Source: Nicotiana tabacum
Taxonomy: Eukaryota; Streptophyta; Magnoliopsida; Solanales; Solanaceae
Assembly: GCF_000715075.1 (NCBI RefSeq)
Contig: NC_134087.1
Location: 102,277,161 to 102,341,160, forward strand
Length of the DNA: 64,000 nt
Direction: 5' to 3'
Shown: positions 34,959 through 46,566 of the stretch, piece after piece
Numbering within the stretch: position 1 is the first letter of the stretch
Layout of the letters: each line of letters opens with the position of its first letter
Made by a program: the position numbers and the translations under genes
Notes under the pieces: model-generated
The model's input: the letters and a program-made list of their open reading frames with translations, nothing else
The model's database searches: none
What the model was told of the DNA's origin: nothing

Positions 34959-36984
34959 AGTTAATAAAATTGAAATTGGTAATGGTCTTGGTAATATTGA
35001 TGTGGAACTCAGCGGCTAAGATGTCGAGCTTGGTAATTGGAAAGATTATCCTTTCTTGGTTAGCCATGGAGGAGTCTTGGTGGTTCATTTTGTTGTCATT
35101 TCTGTTATCCGGGTTATTTTAGGGTTGTAATCCGGATATTATCTTGTGACTCAAACCCTTCTATCCTTTCATTTTGACTAGTTTGTTTAATCGTAGTAGC
35201 TTGTTTAGTGTTGTCTAGTTTTGTTCCAGGATTGTAACCCCAGTTTATTTTACTTGTTTTGTTGTTCAAACCCTTTCACCGTCTGTCTAATGCAATTTCG
35301 TGTTTTCTGTTATTCTAGTCAGTTTTTGTTTAGTTCCCTTTTCTTTTTCTAGTTCTTTCTATGATGGCTCTAGTAACATGACATGCACGCATAACTCTAG
35401 GCCTGGTCTTAAAGGTTAGTCTAATTATGAAGCAATGAAATAATTTTGAAGATGATAGGGGCACTTGAAGGAAATAAGTACAGATTTGGACATTTTTGAG
35501 ATCATTTGAAGCCCGAACCATGTGAAACGGGGGCAGATAATTTGGGAAGTTAATAGGATGACAAGAATTTGTTAAAGGAGAGTGCATCCCAGATAATTTG
35601 AAGTGGGCAGTTTTGAGTTCAAGTGAACCTCAAGCAACAAGATAAATACAAGGGAGTTTGCTCTGAACTAAAGGAGGGTATCCATTGTGAAGAAGAAATT
35701 ACCCAACGAGAGTTTTGTACTTGACAAGGCGCTAAAGAAAAGTGGAAGGCATATCAGTGATATAAATGCCGAAGCTGCAAAAGAAATGTTGTGCATGATC
35801 TTCTTTTTCATTCTCAAGTTGAACGTGTTGTACTTGGCATTTTCAGGGATTGGGAGGCCCTCTTTCAGCTACCCAAACACTTATACCATTCGATACCCTT
35901 TTGAGCCTGTACTGATTTCTTTGACCTCCCCTCCAAGTTAAAGTCATTCGAAAAAAAAATAAAGGGTTCATGTCCCCATAGGTTTATTTTAGAAAGTTCA
36001 ATCCAAAAGGAAAATTCAAAAAAAAATAGAAAATAGAGATAAAGGAAAAAAGGGAAAAAAAGGATAAGAAAAAGGAAAATAGTAACAAAAAGTAGTCGTG
36101 TGAACTACGTTTGACCTGATTCTTGTCACCACAAGATACGTAGGCAGCCTTACGGTTCGGTCATACCAAATAAAATATTTCATAATCCCACGAAGTCGAG
36201 AGTGGGGCAATCTTTCTTAGTAACTCCATCAAAAGAAAAAGAAAAAAAAGAATCAAATTCTCTTGTTTTAGAAATTGGGGCAAAATTTTTAGAATGGATT
36301 CCAAAAGTTGTAAGTAAATTAACCCCGATGTCTTAGTTATTTTGAGCCTTTATGATATCCTTTATTTCTAACCCTATCCAAAAGTCATTTTACAGTTCAA
36401 AAAAGACCTCCCAGATAATCTTTGAAAGTGCTGAGTTTAGACATGCCAAGAGCATATGAGGTTTTTACCATGGTTAATGCCTTATCATCTGCAGAATCAG
36501 AGGAAATAAGAAGAAAAGAACAAAATGAGAGAGTCTTATTGGTAAAAACCTTCACAGGCACCATAAGGCAACAGTGAGTTGAGAGAAAGATCAAAATGAG
36601 AGAGGCTTGATGGTGAAAACCCTTCGGGCACTACAAGTCGAATAAGGATCGTGAATCAGATTGGATAATCAGAGCATTGAAACCCAGTTTCACGACTCAG
36701 AGGTACAACAAGAGTTAAACATTAGACTTGCTTGATAGATTTGGCCACTTAATCCAAAGGTGCATGTCATGGTCATTCGAGTTGGTATCCACATCTGATA
36801 AGTTTCTACTTTGTAGTTTTCTTGTTAGGAATCATCTCTTTCCATTGTCCTTTATTTTGTTCCTGTTATATTGTTTACTTCATTTCCCTGAGTCTGTTTG
36901 GTCAGAACAAGTGAGAAATGACTTCAAAATTTGCCACCAGCTTTCCAATTGCACAAAACGGGATCTGGCTAGCACATCAAAGTG
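34959..36984 (+). other. TA 3' region, unique and low-complexity part
   Basis: No pol. Purine boxes AAACGGGGGCAG (35525-35536) and AATTGGGGCAA (36273-36283) and hairpin H3 occur here. 36524-36620 holds two copies of a module ('agagaggcttgatggtgaaa') whose homologue lies in TC at 55040-55172 in the matching orientation. Confidence 0.65.
36102..36149 (+). other. Hairpin motif H3
   Basis: Outer stem CTACG/CGTAG, inner stem TCTTGT/ACAAGA with loop CACC, both perfect. Followed by TACGGTTCGGTC. Confidence 0.8.
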
Positions 36985-37510
36985 GCGTAGTTCAGGAAAG
37001 AACAACATGCACACAGAGTTTGTAACAATCAACGTGCTTTGGGATTCATGTAAAATACAAAGGTTCGGTATATGTCAATTAATGAACAATGCAATAGATG
37101 GAGGATGTTGTGTGAACGGACCAAAGGTATTTTCTGTGATAAGGTTGACAGAGAGAGTGGTCAACCAATGACAAGCAAGGTCTTCCAAGCGGAAATTAAA
37201 GTTATCATGGAAAGTGAATGAGCAATAGACCTCAAGGCCAATGCCAGTGGTTTAAGTCAAGAAAGAACAGCATGCGCACTGAGTGGGTGGCAATTGATGT
37301 GCTTTGGGATTCATGTGAAACACAAAGGTTCAGTATATGTCAATGCATGAGCACAATACAATAAATGAATGGTGTTGGGTTTGAACGGATCAGAGGTATT
37401 TTCCGTGATAAGGGTGATAGAGAAAGTGGTCAGTCAACAAACAGGCAAGGTCTTTCGAGTTGAAATCGAAGTTATCATAGGAAGCGAAGGAGCAATCGCC
37501 CTCAAAGTCA
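36985..37510 (+). repeat. Tandem duplication of about 265 bp in TA
   Basis: The phrase GTGCTTTGGGATTCATGT occurs at 37034 and 37299, and the surrounding sequence aligns over about 250 bp (for example AGGTATTTTC near 37125 and 37393). No protein is recognised. Confidence 0.75.
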
Positions 37511-37639
37511 AGGCCGCAAACCAACCACCATGTTTAAACTCACAAGTTTTTCTTTGATTGAAACAGGGACAGGAAATTTTGTTTATTCCGGAGAAATCCT
37601 CCGTGGGGAAAGCATGTACCGGATAGGTTAAACCGTAAA

Positions 37640-37925
37640 TTCTCAAGACCCTCCTGGACAATGGAATTTAGTTAAAATTCAAAACATTCATGGATAGCAA
37701 GATCTAGCACAAGCTCTACCTTGAGGAAGCATAAGTTGGCTTCGAAGTTTTCATTCTTAGGATGAGATTCAATTTGAAATTTTCAGGGCCCTTCTAGATA
37801 ATGATATTTAGTTTTAAGGCCTTCATAGTTAACATGATTTAGCATAAGTTCTACTTTAGGGAATTATAATTTAGCATTTAAAGTTTTTCACTTTTGAAAT
37901 GAGGCTCGGTTTGAAATTTTCAGGA
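37640..37925 (+). repeat. Degenerate duplication of about 145 bp in TA
   Basis: Two similar blocks share TTCTCAAGACCC/TTTTCAGGGCCC, then GATATTTAGTT, then AGCACAAGCTCTAC/AGCATAAGTTCTAC. A purine box (AAACTGGGGCA, 37984-37994) lies shortly after. Confidence 0.6.
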
Positions 37926-38029
37926 TAAAGGAATTTGTTTTGATAACAAGAATTGGTTAACACTCACAGATGTTCCTAATATCAAACTGGGGCAGAAAAA
38001 TGTCTTTTGTTTTGTCTGTTTTGTTAAAA

Positions 38030-39060
38030 TCAGGTGCCCACCTGAAGAACAAGGGAAGATGACACAAGTTCAAAGGAAAGCAGCTCAAGTTTCAGGGAAA
38101 AGTAGTTTGAGTTTCAACAGTCAGGTGCCCACCTGGAAAACAAGGGGAAACAACTCAAGTTTTAGGGAAAAGCAGTTCAAGTTTAGCAATCAGGATCCCA
38201 CCTGGAGAACAAGGGAAAACAAATCAAGTTTCGAGGCAAAAGCAGTGCAAGTGTTGGAAATCAGGAACCCACCTGGAGAACAAGGAGAAACAGTTCAAGT
38301 TTCGAGGAAAAGCAGTGCAAGTTTTGGGGAAAAAGCAATGCAAGTGTTGGAAATCAGGCACCCACCTGGAGAACAAGGAGAAGCAGTTCAAGTCTCAAGG
38401 AAAAACAGTACAAATGTTGGTAATCAGGCACCCACCTGGAGAACCAAGGGAAAGCAGCAATGTTCAAAGGAATACGGTTCAAGTTCAATAATCAGGCGTC
38501 CACCTGGAGAGCAAGGGAATACAGTTAAAGTTTTGGCAATCAGGCGCCCACCTGGAGAGCAAGGGAATATAGTTAAACTTTTGGCAATCAGGCGCCTACC
38601 TGGAGAGCAAGGGAATATAGTTAAAGTTTTGGTAATCAGGTTCCCACTTGGAGAGCAAGGGAATACCATTCAAGTTTTGGCAATCAAGTACCCACCTGGA
38701 GAGCAAGGGAATACCGTTCAAGTTTTGGCAATTAGGTGCCCACCTGGAGAGCAAGGGAATACAGTTCAAGTTTTGGCAATCAGGCGCCCAACTGGAGAGC
38801 AAGGGAATACAGTTCAAGTTTTGGCAATCAGGCGCCCACCTGGAGAGCAAGGGAATATAGTTAAAGTTTTGGCAATCAGGCGCCCACCTGGAGAACAAGG
38901 AAAGAAGTTCAAGTTTTAAAGGAAGACAACACAGGTTTCAAAGGAAAACAATTTAAGGTAACAAAGGGAATACAATTCAAGTTTTGGTAATCAGGAGCCC
39001 GCCTGGAGAACAAGGAAATACAGTTCAAATGTTGGCAATCAGGCGTCACCTGGAGAATAA
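38030..39060 (+). repeat. 48-bp tandem repeat in the TA 3' region
   Basis: Units carry AGGCGCCCACCTGGAGA and AATACAGTTCAAG. From 38487 to 38910 the period is 48 bp, about nine near-regular copies; earlier units are longer and diverged. Because 48 is a multiple of three, a 286-codon frame (38059-38919) and frames on the other strand stay open. I take these as artefacts. Tat-lineage elements are known for hypervariable tandem repeats in this position. TC has a related unit at 51601-51868 and 53345-53545. Confidence 0.9.
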
Positions 39061-39529
39061 GGGAATTAACTTCAGAATGCAATTCAAGTCAGCAACAAAA
39101 GAAGCTCGCGGCAAGAATGCTAGTCTACAGTCTGAGATGATCAACGGAAGTTAGTCACAATCCAGAATAAAAAAAAGTAAGAAGTGAATCCAAATGCAGT
39201 AGTAGATGAAAGATGTGAACTACTCAAGACATGGCTGAGGTCATAAGCACTGCATGTCCGGTCTTGATCCGGAAAAGCTGAAGAAGAATGAACTAGCACC
39301 TGTAGCTAGCAAGCGTCAAGGTTCAAATCTAAAGTCTGCATGAAGAGCTATTCAATACTCAAGATCAAGCTTCAGAAGACTTATAGAAAGAAATCTTGTA
39401 ACTCATAGTTCACAGGCTTAGTTAGTCTTTTTCATTTTTTATTTTGATGTAATAACAGGACCGCGGACCGGAACCTCGACGGAACAACACCTCACTAGAC
39501 TCTCTAACTCAGCTCTTCCGCATTTTCCC

Positions 39530-39577
39530 GAACTACACTGACCTGATTCCTTTACATTCAAGGATATGTAGGCAACC
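39530..39577 (+). other. Hairpin motif H4 (upstream of the 3' LTR)
   Basis: Outer stem CTACA/TGTAG replaces CTACG/CGTAG. Inner stem TCCTT/AAGGA. It lies about 130 nt before the 3' LTR. Confidence 0.8.
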
Positions 39578-39697
39578 TCAGAAGCAAGGTTCGATCAGAT
39601 CTTTCAAAATTCTTCCCACGGAGTATCCAAACGGGCAAAATTCACTCGTATCCGCTCACTTTATCTTTGCCCAAAAACTTTTCGTGTTTTCTAGCAA

Positions 39698-39708
39698 TGA
39701 GGGGCAGC
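39698..39708 (+). other. TA polypurine tract
   Basis: TGAGGGGCAGC directly before the 3' LTR start TGTGAGCACATG. TC has the same tract at 50723-50732, complement. Confidence 0.85.
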
Positions 39709-41838
39709 TGTGAGCACATGATTTTTTCCCTATGTGGAATACTCCTAAAAATTAAAGAAATAGGTTTTTCCCCAATTGTTTGCAATTTTATAGGATTTTT
39801 GTTAATTGTTTGCATTTCTTTGCATGCTTACTTGTATTAAAATCATGAAAAATACCAAACATATCATGCATTGTATTTAGATTTTTTGTTCATATTTTAG
39901 GATTAATTAATTAAGTAATTTCTTTATTAAAAATGAAAATTACAAAAGTGGGCTCATTTTTACATTCTTAACTTTTAATTTTGGATTATTAAGTTTTCTT
40001 TTTAAATTTAGGATCAATTAATTTTTATAAATATTATAGTTAGATAACTAGCTTAATTTTATAATTTGAATTAATTTAGGAATTTAATTTAGGTTTTTAA
40101 TTAATTAAAGAAAAAAACACAAAAAAAGAAAAGGAAATTGAAAGGCTGGTTTTCAAATTCAATTGGGCCAAACATTTTGGAAGCCCAAATTTTCCCCCCA
40201 ACCTAGCCCAGACCGGGCCGACACAACCCAACACCCAAAATCCGGACCCTTATTATTCTTAAATTAACCCTAAATCCTAAAAGACCCTAGGAGATAACAA
40301 GACCTAGACCCCTAGAGCTGAAACCAGCCGTTCTACACCCAAACACCCCCCCCCCCCAGCGTACTTCTGGATCTTCTTCATGGAGAACACCACAAAACCC
40401 TAGAACCTAGCTCCATCTCTATAGCAGCCGCCAGTCCACCTCGCTCCACCGGCTGATCACGCCGGACTCTCCTCCCCTCACCCAGCCAGTGACGAACTTG
40501 CCTCAAAACAAAACACCCTTGAACCCTAAAACTTCTTCACTTCGCTTTAAACGACTCTTCAACTCCTCCTCTCGACAGAACCAGTGGCAAACTTGCCAAA
40601 AAATACGACAACACACAGACCCTTCAGCCGTGACACTCATCTCAAAAACCTCTATTGATACCGGCGCTGCTGCTGTCTCTCTCCCTTTGTTGCTATTGTG
40701 CGCCACCCTTTTTCTCTCACTCCTTTCTCCTCACACACTCATCGCTTTATGTTCTTTTGTATTTACAAGGTGACAATTGATTTGCACAACAGGGATACTG
40801 AAATGGACTGAGATGATTACTGCAATGAAGAAAATACCAAGATGTTTTGGCTTCTTTTGATTCAATATCATTTCGAAAAAAACAAAATCAAAACAGAAAT
40901 AGAGTTGGAGTTTTTAATATCGGAAGTTCATTGGTTGAGCTTGTTTGGGTATGAATCCGGGTTTGTTTGACTTTTGCGGTGCTAATTCGAGTTCTGTCCG
41001 CGGTTTATCATATTTATGAGTTCAAAATAGTGAAACAATCAATTTTCTGGCCATATTGAGGTCAACTCTTTCATTCTCTATTTGTTTTATTCGAGCTTGA
41101 TGTTAATTATTTGTTTGGTGATGCGATCCTGTTGTTTCTGTAATTATTCTTCGTGGTTTTGAATTTGCTTGCTCGGTTATCTGTTCGTGTTTACTTGAAT
41201 TAGTTATAGTTGAACATGATTTTGTCATAGTATAGAAATTGGGTTGCTATTCATCAATTGAACTACGCCAAATTAGATTAAAAGGGTTCGGGTGTACATT
41301 TCATGTGACCCTGCCATAATTTTAATAACAATAATGAAATAAACATGTTATAAATTCGAGTGTATATTTCATGTGACCCGATTCTCATTTCCAACAAGAT
41401 TAAATAGAACGTGTCGTGAACCACGGGTGCATTTCATGTAGCGTGGATTACGATGTGTTTTAAATAACCTTGAATGTTTCCAAAATATTAAAAACGGCTA
41501 AAAAGTTAAAAATGCACAATAGGTTTAAAATGTGTAAAAAATCAGATAATTAGGCCAATAATAATAGTTGAGCGACCGTGCTAAAACTACGAAATTCGGG
41601 AATGCCTAACACCTTCTCCCGGGTTAATAGAATTCCTTACCCGAATTTCTGTGTTCGCGGACACAAAACAAAGTCAATCTTTCCTCGATTCGGGATTCTA
41701 AACCGGTGACTTGGGACACCATAAATTATCCCAAGTGGCGACTCTGAATTTTAAATAAAATAATCCCGTTTCGATTGTCACTTAAATTTGAAAAAACTCC
41801 CTTATACCCTCCCGGGGGTAGAAAAAGGAAGCGTGACA
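39709..41838 (+). repeat. TA 3' LTR (2130 bp)
   Basis: Homologous to 28707-30989 but lacks about 150 bp corresponding to 29745-29897. It ends GCGTGACA. The next four bases, GCTC, equal the spacer between LTR and primer site in this family. Confidence 0.9.
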
Positions 41839-41842
41839 GCTC

Positions 41843-44800
41843 AGAGCACAAAATTAACTCGAGGAAAGATTGATTATGTTTTATAGTCCGCGAACACAAA
41901 AATCCGGGTAAGGAATTCTGTTAACCCAGGAGAAGGGGTTAGGCATTCCCGGGTTCCGTGGTTTTAGCACGGTTGCTTAACTGCTATTGTTGGCCTAATT
42001 ATCTAATTTTAAAACACCTTTAAACCTATGTGCCTTTTTAACTTTAAAACCACTTTCATTGATTTAAGGAATTATTTCAAGGTCATTTAAAACATTTCGT
42101 AAGTCACGCTACATGAAATGCAGCCGAGAGTCACGATACGTTCTATTTAACCTTGTTGAAAATTAGAACGGGCCACATAAAATGTACCCCCAAATTTTAG
42201 TAATAGCCGTGATAATTATATAATCAATGCACCTAAAGCAAACTACAAAGTTTATTTTTAATATCTAAATTATGACATTTGTGAGGGCCATTGATGATTT
42301 AATTTTGCTTATGGCACGCCTCAGGTCTCTTTCTTCAAGTGATTTCTTGATCTAGTCTTATGAGGGCCATAAATTATATGTTTTGTTTGATATGGCACAC
42401 TTCAATCTAATTAAAAGAGTCATGCTTAATTAAAGAGATCTAAAGGGGTTTGAATTCTTATCTAAATTAAATTTTTACCTAACATTACTATAAGCAACCT
42501 ATGCAAAATACCATCTTAACTTAACGTTTGGAGGGGGGACGAGTTCTAGACTTGCAGTAACAACAAACGACATTTGAAGGGGAATTGGGCTCAAGATGAG
42601 GCCCAAGACTAAACGGGATCAGCAAACTGTGATACTTGCTGCAATAACTTGAAACAAAAACGATCACGTGAGCATCTTGAGATCAGGTAATGCATTGAAC
42701 GAAACTTCACAGGGATAAACGAAACAACTACACCAAAGCTGAAGGACCTAGCTTGAGATTGGGCTGCTCGATTTGGGCCTATGTTAAGTCTCATTCGAAA
42801 CCCAACAGCTGTGTTACTCCAAGATAGCCCAAGTCACTTTGCATAATTTTAATCAAATTAAAAATAGCTTGAGATTAAATATGTTTAAAATGCAACATTT
42901 AAAACTTTCCTTAGTCAAAAATCACAACAGCCTGCACTACAGAACGTTCAGAACCATTAAATGTCCAAATACAAAGACCTCCAACCCAATCACAAAAATA
43001 ACATAACCAGTTAAAAGCTTAAACCATACTTTGAAGACGAAATATAAGAATATCAACATGATTGAGTGGAAAACACATGAAAGGACTGAAATTAATACAT
43101 AGACATGGAAAAACTCTAAAGAACATAGATTAATATTCAGCAAAATTGAGGTTCATTCTCAAATCTTCCAACTTGGTTACACATTTTCGGATTTACACTT
43201 CATATGTCACTTAAGAGCCAAGGAATACCTAGAAGTCAAAGTAAACAAAATAAGGTGAGGATTTCAGCTACAACAGTAAATCAGCACGTTAACCCAGCAA
43301 CATTCAGCTCTTTCAAAATATTTTTAACCCTCAGACAAAGTAGAGATCCTTTGAAACTTTTAAACTCTTCCAATAATGAAAATCAAAGAGCAATTTCAAA
43401 CACTTAGAATGCAGAAAACTTCAGTGTTTTTCAGAGTATATCTCTCAGTCGTTTCTAGTTTTTTGGTATTCTGCTCTCTGCCTAAAGAATGAGTGAAACA
43501 ACCTTATATAGAAAGATTTTAGGGCAGCAACATCTGATTTTGTTCATTTACCCCTCTTCAATTCCCTTTTGTTCAATTCCCACCCCAAACTTACAACCTA
43601 TCTATTGAAACAGCCTATTCCCCACTTTCCTAGAACTTTCTTAGGTAGTTATCAAAGATTATTTCAAGTTAAAATGACTAAAACAGCCCTTGACACCCCT
43701 GTATTTACCTTCAAGAAATCACTCCTAGGTCAAATTAACCCAAGACCCAACCCAACCTATGGGCTTGTGTACTAACAGCCCAAACTGAATCTCAAACCAT
43801 AAGGGAATGAACTCAATCGAAAACTTAAGCAAACAATCCCTGAATTTTAAAAAAATGATATTCAAAAGAGACACTCGAAAAACAATAGTTTAGACTAATT
43901 AAGACTATTATTAGGAAAAGACAGTCGAGGAATGAACCTATTTCAACCTTCAAAGCAATTAGATCAACCATTTAAACAAGGAATCGAATTAAACCAAGAT
44001 ACTAATATGCTGATTTCAATTTTATTAAACACCAAAACAAACCCAAATTGAAGAAAGGAGAAAATTGGATCCCGAATGATCTAAAGGCAAACTTAACATT
44101 ACCCCCTAAACTAACTGACTATTATTAACGATTAAGCACAGAAACTAACTAACAAACTTAAAATCAGAAACCTAAATTATGCAATTAAACAAAAAACAAA
44201 ACTCATGCAGAAAGAACCCAAAGAAAGAAGAGGAGAAGATCAGAGGAAAACAAATAAGACAAAGCAAAAGAGAATTACCCCATGCTCGCTTCAGACGGAA
44301 CCTTGTATGAACTCGAACAGACTCTTTAAAGAAAGAAGTGAACCTTTGACTATCATTAATCGATAGTCCTTAACAAGGGACAATCGATTAATGACGGTTT
44401 GGGGTTCACTCGACCTTGTACTAACCAAGAAAAGAAAAAAGGGAAGAACTTAGGGCTTTTTCAGAACCCCTACTTCAACATTGACGGTATTGGGGCTGAT
44501 TTGAGAGGAAACAAAGGAATATTCGGGAGAGAAAAGGTGAGGGATTGCATGGTGTAAGTTTCGGTAGATTTGGGGACTTTAGGGTTTTGGGGGGTTGATT
44601 TTAGATCTAAAATTCAAGAAGATTGAGAGGGATTCAAGGGACATGGTTTGGATATTGTGAGATAGGAGGTGAAAGGGATTTTAGGGTATTAAATTGGTGG
44701 GGATTGGAGTGGTATGGAGTGTCGCCGCCGGCGGAGGGTTTCAAGGTGGCGTCTCTAGGGTTCTTGAGGTTAGAGACGAAGATGGGAGGGAGGGGGTTTG

Positions 44801-45507
44801 GACTGGGGGGGAGTGAACCGGTTCTGACACTTTTATACATATGGGGACTTGAGTTCCGGTCCGTTGGATCACATTGATCCAACGGTTGAGATGGGAGGGG
44901 ACCAAACGGGGTCATTTTGTTTAAAGGGGAGGGTTTGGACCGGGTAAGGGAGTGGACCTGGGGCGGGTTAGTGAAAAGAGGGGTTAGGCCTTGGGCATGA
45001 AGGGACTTGGGCTCAGCAACTATCCCAATAAACAGACAGCCCTCTGATTCCTTTTTCCCTTTTTCTTTTCATTTGCTCTCTTTTTTTCTTTTAATTAATT
45101 AAAAAACCAAATTTAATTCCTAAAAACGATTAATTTAGAAAATTAAACTAATGATCTACCATAACATTTACGAAAATTAATTACTCCTAAATTAAATTTA
45201 AAAAAAAATTACTAATTCAAACTAAAAGTCTAAAATTGCAAAAAGAAGCCAATTTTTTTTGTGATTTTTATTTTTTAATAATGCAGCTAATTTACTAATT
45301 AACCTTAAAACATAAAAATAAATCCTAAATTCAATGCATAGTATTTTTGACATTTTCATAATTTTTAACAGAAATAAACATGCACGGAAATGCAAACAAT
45401 TAGCACAAATTCTCACAAAATCCTATAAAATTGCAAATAATGGAAATTTTTTATTTTCTTGAACTTTATAGGATTAATTCATATAGGGCAAAAATCACAT
45501 GCTCACA
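41843..45507 (-). repeat. TB: inverted, truncated Tat-like LTR
   Basis: The minus strand begins TGTGAGCATGTGATTTTTGC at 45507, the LTR start of the TA family, and toward 41860 carries the complement of the family word 'ttaacccgggagaagg', which stands about 220 bp before an LTR end. The last roughly 150 bp of the LTR are missing at the left. It is longer than the TA LTR (about 3.66 kb), so it is a different subfamily or carries insertions. No internal region follows, so it is a truncated solo LTR or half of a rearranged element. Confidence 0.75.
44338..44410. repeat. Strong inverted repeat in TB
   Basis: Arms 44353-44371 and 44375-44394 pair over about 19 bases with little mismatch and a loop of about three bases (TCATTAATCGATAGTCC against its near-perfect complement). 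Outer GTGAACC/GGTTCAC can pair too. Confidence 0.85.
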
Positions 45508-45874
45508 ATGTGTATGAACCATACGTTATGAAATATTTTGAACCTACTAATGTTGGTCATTTGGTCATATGTATGAACTTTACTTTCGTATGGAATGTAT
45601 ATGAACCCGCTTTTGTTAGTTAAGTACATTTCAGATTGTTGAACCTGCTTTTGTTGGCAGTATAATTTTTTGCTATTATGAGATCGGATTAGTCCACCTT
45701 TGCTTTAGCAATCTAATTTTTTTTGAAGAAACTAAAACACATTTAATCATTGAAAAGTTCATCATACACATTGTAAATTTCAACTACATTGAATAGGCAA
45801 CATTGACCATAAATCAAAAACAATATTGCAGTAAAATAAACGGGGTTACATGCCCATATACATATACCATGCAC
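45508..45874 (+). other. MULE sequence right of TB (3' region between the convergent genes)
   Basis: AT-rich, with three 'tatgaacc' and 'ttttgttgg' phrases. It is probably the shared 3' UTR zone of the transposase and the GRF gene. No coding seen. Confidence 0.55.
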
Positions 45875-46185
45875 CTAAATAATAGAAAATTCCCTCAAAA
45901 ACCAAGTCACAATTACAATTACAAGCAACCAAACCAAAATCCTTTGTTTCTTCATCAACTTTGACTTTTCTTCTTCATAATTTTTTACCCTCTTTAATAA
46001 TCCATACATGACTTTGGTATAGTGTTCGGACAATTCAACATCATACCAACGAAAAAAAAATCGCATCCACCATTGGCACCTTTCCCAAATCTACAGCAAT
46101 AGAATCTTCTACCTGGATTAAATGGTGACCACGAAAGTTTTAAAGGAACAATTTGGCCACATTTGCAATTAACAACAGGTTCCAT
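45875..46185 (-). pseudogene. GRF zinc-finger plus membrane-anchor gene inside the MULE
   Basis: The minus-strand start at 46185 reads MEPVVNCKCGQIVPLKLSWS, then NPGRRFYCCRFGKGANGGCD and FFF. This is a GRF-type zinc finger (CxCG ... NPGRRFYxC ... C-D-F-F) within the first 45 residues. The continuation RWYDVELSEHYTKVMYGLLK and a basic coiled-coil-like KNYEEEKSKLMKKQ leads to a C-terminal hydrophobic segment ILVWLLVIVIVTWFL. The two parts are in different frames across a run of nine T. One base more or two fewer would join them. It is convergent to the transposase and about 200 bp inside the right TIR. GRF fingers bind nucleic acid in other proteins; its role here is unknown. Confidence 0.8.
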
Positions 46186-46397
46186 TAAAATAGAAGAAGT
46201 AGAGAGTGAGAGAAGAAAAGAAATTTTGTTGCTTTACTAAAGAGGAAGAAGATATAAACGGCTGGAGAGGTTAGAGGAGTGAAATAAATGTTTAGGGTTG
46301 GGTTTGGGTATTTAAATTAGGGAGTTCATTAAGGTTTTTTTTTTGGAATTTCACAAAAAAATCTTTTACATTATCGTTGGGATTACTTACACACACG
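46186..46397 (-). other. 5' region of the GRF gene
   Basis: It lies between the GRF start codon and the right TIR: purine-rich leader, then AT-rich DNA. No other coding seen. The promoter is probably in or next to the TIR. Confidence 0.5.
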
Positions 46398-46557
46398 CGA
46401 ATCCGGAGGTGTCACACATGCGATGGGGGGTGGTGAAGTCGGGTGTTTATTGAGTTCAGTTTTTAGTCACGTGATATGTTTAAGTGATAAAGGTCTTAGT
46501 TGAGGTGTTCAAATGACTGTTGTGGACAACTTAAAGGGGCGCTTTATGTGTTTCACC
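46398..46557 (-). repeat. MULE right terminal inverted repeat
   Basis: Its complement starts GGTGAAACACATAAAGCGCC and follows the left TIR closely for about 120 bases, then less well to about 160. Confidence 0.9.
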
Positions 46558-46566
46558 AAATTAGAA
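46558..46566. repeat. MULE target site duplication, right copy
   Basis: AAATTAGAA, eight of nine bases equal to 12156-12164. Confidence 0.85.

Larger units (their letters stand above)
28707..41838 (+). mobile_element. TA: Tat/Ogre-like Ty3/gypsy element, gag-only, 13.1 kb
   Basis: It has LTRs at 28707-30989 and 39709-41838, a primer site TGACGACTCTACTGGGG, a degenerate gag at 33544-34958, a long 3' region of tandem repeats and hairpin motifs, and a purine tract before the 3' LTR. No protease, RT or integrase is found anywhere, so it is non-autonomous. It lies in the MULE downstream of the transposase. The left flank is ATGCA. The expected partner duplication right of 41838 is not present (see the TA/TB junction). 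Confidence 0.88.
12165..46557 (+). mobile_element. Mutator-like DNA transposon (MULE) with nested cargo, 34.4 kb including insertions
   Basis: Matching terminal inverted repeats lie at 12165-12322 and 46398-46557, bordered by a 9-bp duplication. It contains a mudrA-like transposase gene on the plus strand (12915 to about 28680) and a convergent GRF zinc-finger gene near the right end. Removing the RTE/E2 block (15150-27082), TA (28707-41838), TB (41843-45507) and the MITE leaves roughly 5-6 kb, a normal size for an autonomous MULE. The transposase is broken, so this copy cannot move itself. Confidence 0.92.

Noticed and set aside
38059..38919. 286-codon open frame, the longest in the window
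   Set aside because: It is a 48-bp tandem repeat read in a frame that a period divisible by three keeps open; opposite-strand frames are open too, and unit variation shows no codon pattern.
41839..41842. GCTC after the TA 3' LTR as a target duplication
   Set aside because: It does not match the left flank ATGCA; it equals the family's LTR-to-primer-site spacer, so it may be internal sequence or chance.
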